Source of the DNA: Antedon bifida | Lineage: Eukaryota > Echinodermata > Crinoidea > Comatulida > Antedonidae | Direction of reading: 5' to 3' | Length of the DNA: 64,000 nucleotides | Assembly: GCA_963402885.1 (NCBI GenBank) | Contig: OY727098.1 | Coordinates: 15,734,717-15,798,716, forward strand | Shown here: in pieces, positions 62,272 through 64,000 of the stretch | How positions within the stretch are numbered: position 1 is the stretch's first letter | How the letters are laid out: every line of letters starts with the position of its first letter | Made by a program: the position numbers and the translations under genes | The notes under the pieces: generated by a model | Databases searched by the model: none | What the model saw: the letters and a program-made list of their open reading frames with translations, nothing else | What the model was told of the DNA's origin: nothing

Positions 62272-63739
62272 TAATGTATGACGAAATTACAAAAAATGGA
62301 TAAAAATAAATATAAGTGTGTGGCGAATTTGGCGTTCCATAGATTTTCAGTTTTGCGGCCAATTTTTTATTTGTTCTCTCGCGTCGTACATTATCATGTA
62401 TAAATAGGCCTAACTCTCCGGCTTCTTCTGTTATTTCAAACACACTAAAATCATAACAAACAAACAAAAACTTCATTACCCTTTAGTCCCCTTATCGTGA
62501 AATGTCCTTCTTACCAAAACTTTTCACAAACGAATGTATGTATGCACCAAAAAGGCTAGGCCTAGTCTAGTTAATAGTAGGCTACCTCTCATATCAGCTC
62601 CTCCTAGCTAGGCGACATCAGCTTTCAAGTGCCGCTGTGCGAGCGTCTGACTCTCACAGCAGGCTCTCTGCGTCTTAACTAATTGAAAGTACGCCCTCTG
62701 TAAGTTGAGAGTATACACAGTATGGCGTACACAAACTGTCAAAATCTACAACTTCGGCTAATATGCAAATCGTACTTACTGTCAGTGAGTTGGTCGGTAT
62801 ATCAAAATTGAGTTAGTCCATCATTAACTGCGTTACAGTTCAATTCGACTGCAAATTATAAAACTAAAAGCTTGAATGAAACGAAAAGGCTGATCGACTT
62901 TCTTCCGGACAAAGTTTATTAACATTTCAACATGACCTTTCAAATAGATCCATATATTATTATATATCCGGACACTATGCTTTGTTAAAAAGATCTATCA
63001 TTACAACCGGTTTTATTCACACTATATTTAACATTAATTATGTATTATTATCAACACTGTACATACACTGATAGAACTGCTGAATTTTTGTTACAATCAT
63101 TTATATACAGTAAATTTTTACCATGATGTTATGAAAATCATATCATGACTCTATGAAATAAATTCCCGGTAGACCAGGACTGGTTCGCAGATTTAATAGA
63201 CCACACCCGGCACCCACGATAAATGGAGATAAGTTTATGTCTACGTTTATAAGACTGCCTTCCAATAAACATTGAATAAGTCACCAATTCTTTATAACGT
63301 CATAAATTAATAGGCCTACCCTACATTTTGTAATTAATGTTTTCATCAATTAATCAGTCCATCGTGTGTATGATTAAAACAATGTATCTGAACTAAATCA
63401 TAATATTATAATGCAACTTTCTTTACTGAAGGGAAGTATAGGATCATGATAAGCAGTCTGTACAACACTGACATTCTGTTAACAGTCGTAGCCTACTACA
63501 TTGCTTTTCTTAATTGATACAAAGGAATAATAGCCACGACTGTCATGTATCGTCTTTTAAAGTATCACAGTTCGGTAGTTCACCTACGTTTCATTATTAT
63601 TAATATCGTTGTTCAATTAAATTTATATTATCCTTCGTAACATCCGTACGCTATTTTTTATTCATTCTCATTACAGTTTTATCAAGCTTATTTTCTTTAT
63701 TCATGCACGTCTCAACTTGAATAATATGCGAACAGTATG

Positions 63740-64000
63740 TTACAATCATTCTTATTTACGTTCTTATTATTTTTTAAAACATCACAATCATTACCATCGT
63801 ATTCATTATTACCATCATCATTATCATCGCAACATCATTACATCGCATCATCATTGTCATCATCATTTAATAATATCATCAACAATGATCATCATTATTC
63901 TCATAATCTTGATCCACCATGCATCACCACCAACACCATTTCATCAATTTATATGATGAAAAGATCGTCATCACTGTCACCAGTTCCAGTATCACCATCA
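63740..64000. repeat. CAT/ATC-rich simple repeat
   Basis: A degenerate run of CAT and ATC triplets (ATCATCATTGTCATCATCA and similar) continues to the window edge. The histidine-rich frame through it is not a gene. Confidence 0.85.

Larger units (their letters stand above)
59786..64000. other. TERT upstream region, repeat-rich
   Basis: The TERT promoter should lie just right of 59785, but I see no clear core element. Beyond it are repeat G copy 2 (60119-61105), the foldback element (61115-62271) and a CAT-rich simple repeat to the window end. No coding gene was recognised. Confidence 0.65.

Noticed and set aside
63717..63956. His-rich open frame
   Set aside because: It is a translated CAT-rich simple repeat.

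Overview
This is eukaryotic nuclear DNA from an animal, most likely a marine deuterostome invertebrate and plausibly an echinoderm. The species cannot be fixed from the sequence. The reasons are AT-rich sequence, many short exons with GT/AG introns, orthologues of PKD2, ABCG2 and TERT, a forkhead factor, a small death-domain receptor, dense MITE-type repeats, and a very frequent AGGCCTA heptamer outside some genes. There is no bacterial or organellar DNA, no CRISPR array and no recognisable virus.

Layout. (1) 1-1168: sequence downstream of PKD2. (2) 1169-13677, minus: polycystin-2 (PKD2), 14 coding exons. (3) 13678-16390: intergenic, head-to-head with the next gene. (4) 16391-17832, plus: a two-exon forkhead transcription factor. 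(5) 19248-22727, minus: a six-exon single-pass receptor with a short Cys-rich ectodomain and a C-terminal death domain. (6) 24703-36562, minus: ABCG2-type half transporter, 16 coding exons, 700 aa. (7) 36563-44503: about 8 kb of repeats with no gene seen. (8) 44504-59785, minus: telomerase reverse transcriptase (TERT), 29 coding exons, 1061 aa. (9) 59786-64000: repeats, including a 1.16 kb foldback element. I joined all exons by hand. Every splice phase is consistent and each assembled reading frame closes exactly. Four genes are on the minus strand; the forkhead gene is the only one on plus.

The genes do not form one pathway: a cilium-linked cation channel, a transcription factor, a death receptor, an efflux pump and telomerase. 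PKD2 and ABCG2 are also neighbours in human (4q22), so this may be an old linkage, here with two genes between them.

The most unusual signal is a family of tiny palindromes (about 19-64 bp, core CATGGAGAAATA...TATTTCTCCATGG). At least six copies are each flanked by a 6-bp direct repeat that differs from copy to copy, and a seventh is flanked by a 5/6 match. This is what a very small transposed element would leave. Also notable are a minisatellite that grew inside a MITE, a 110-bp perfect palindrome, an altered motif B' in TERT, loss of the extracellular cysteines in ABCG2, and a 5S rRNA-derived sequence in a TERT intron.
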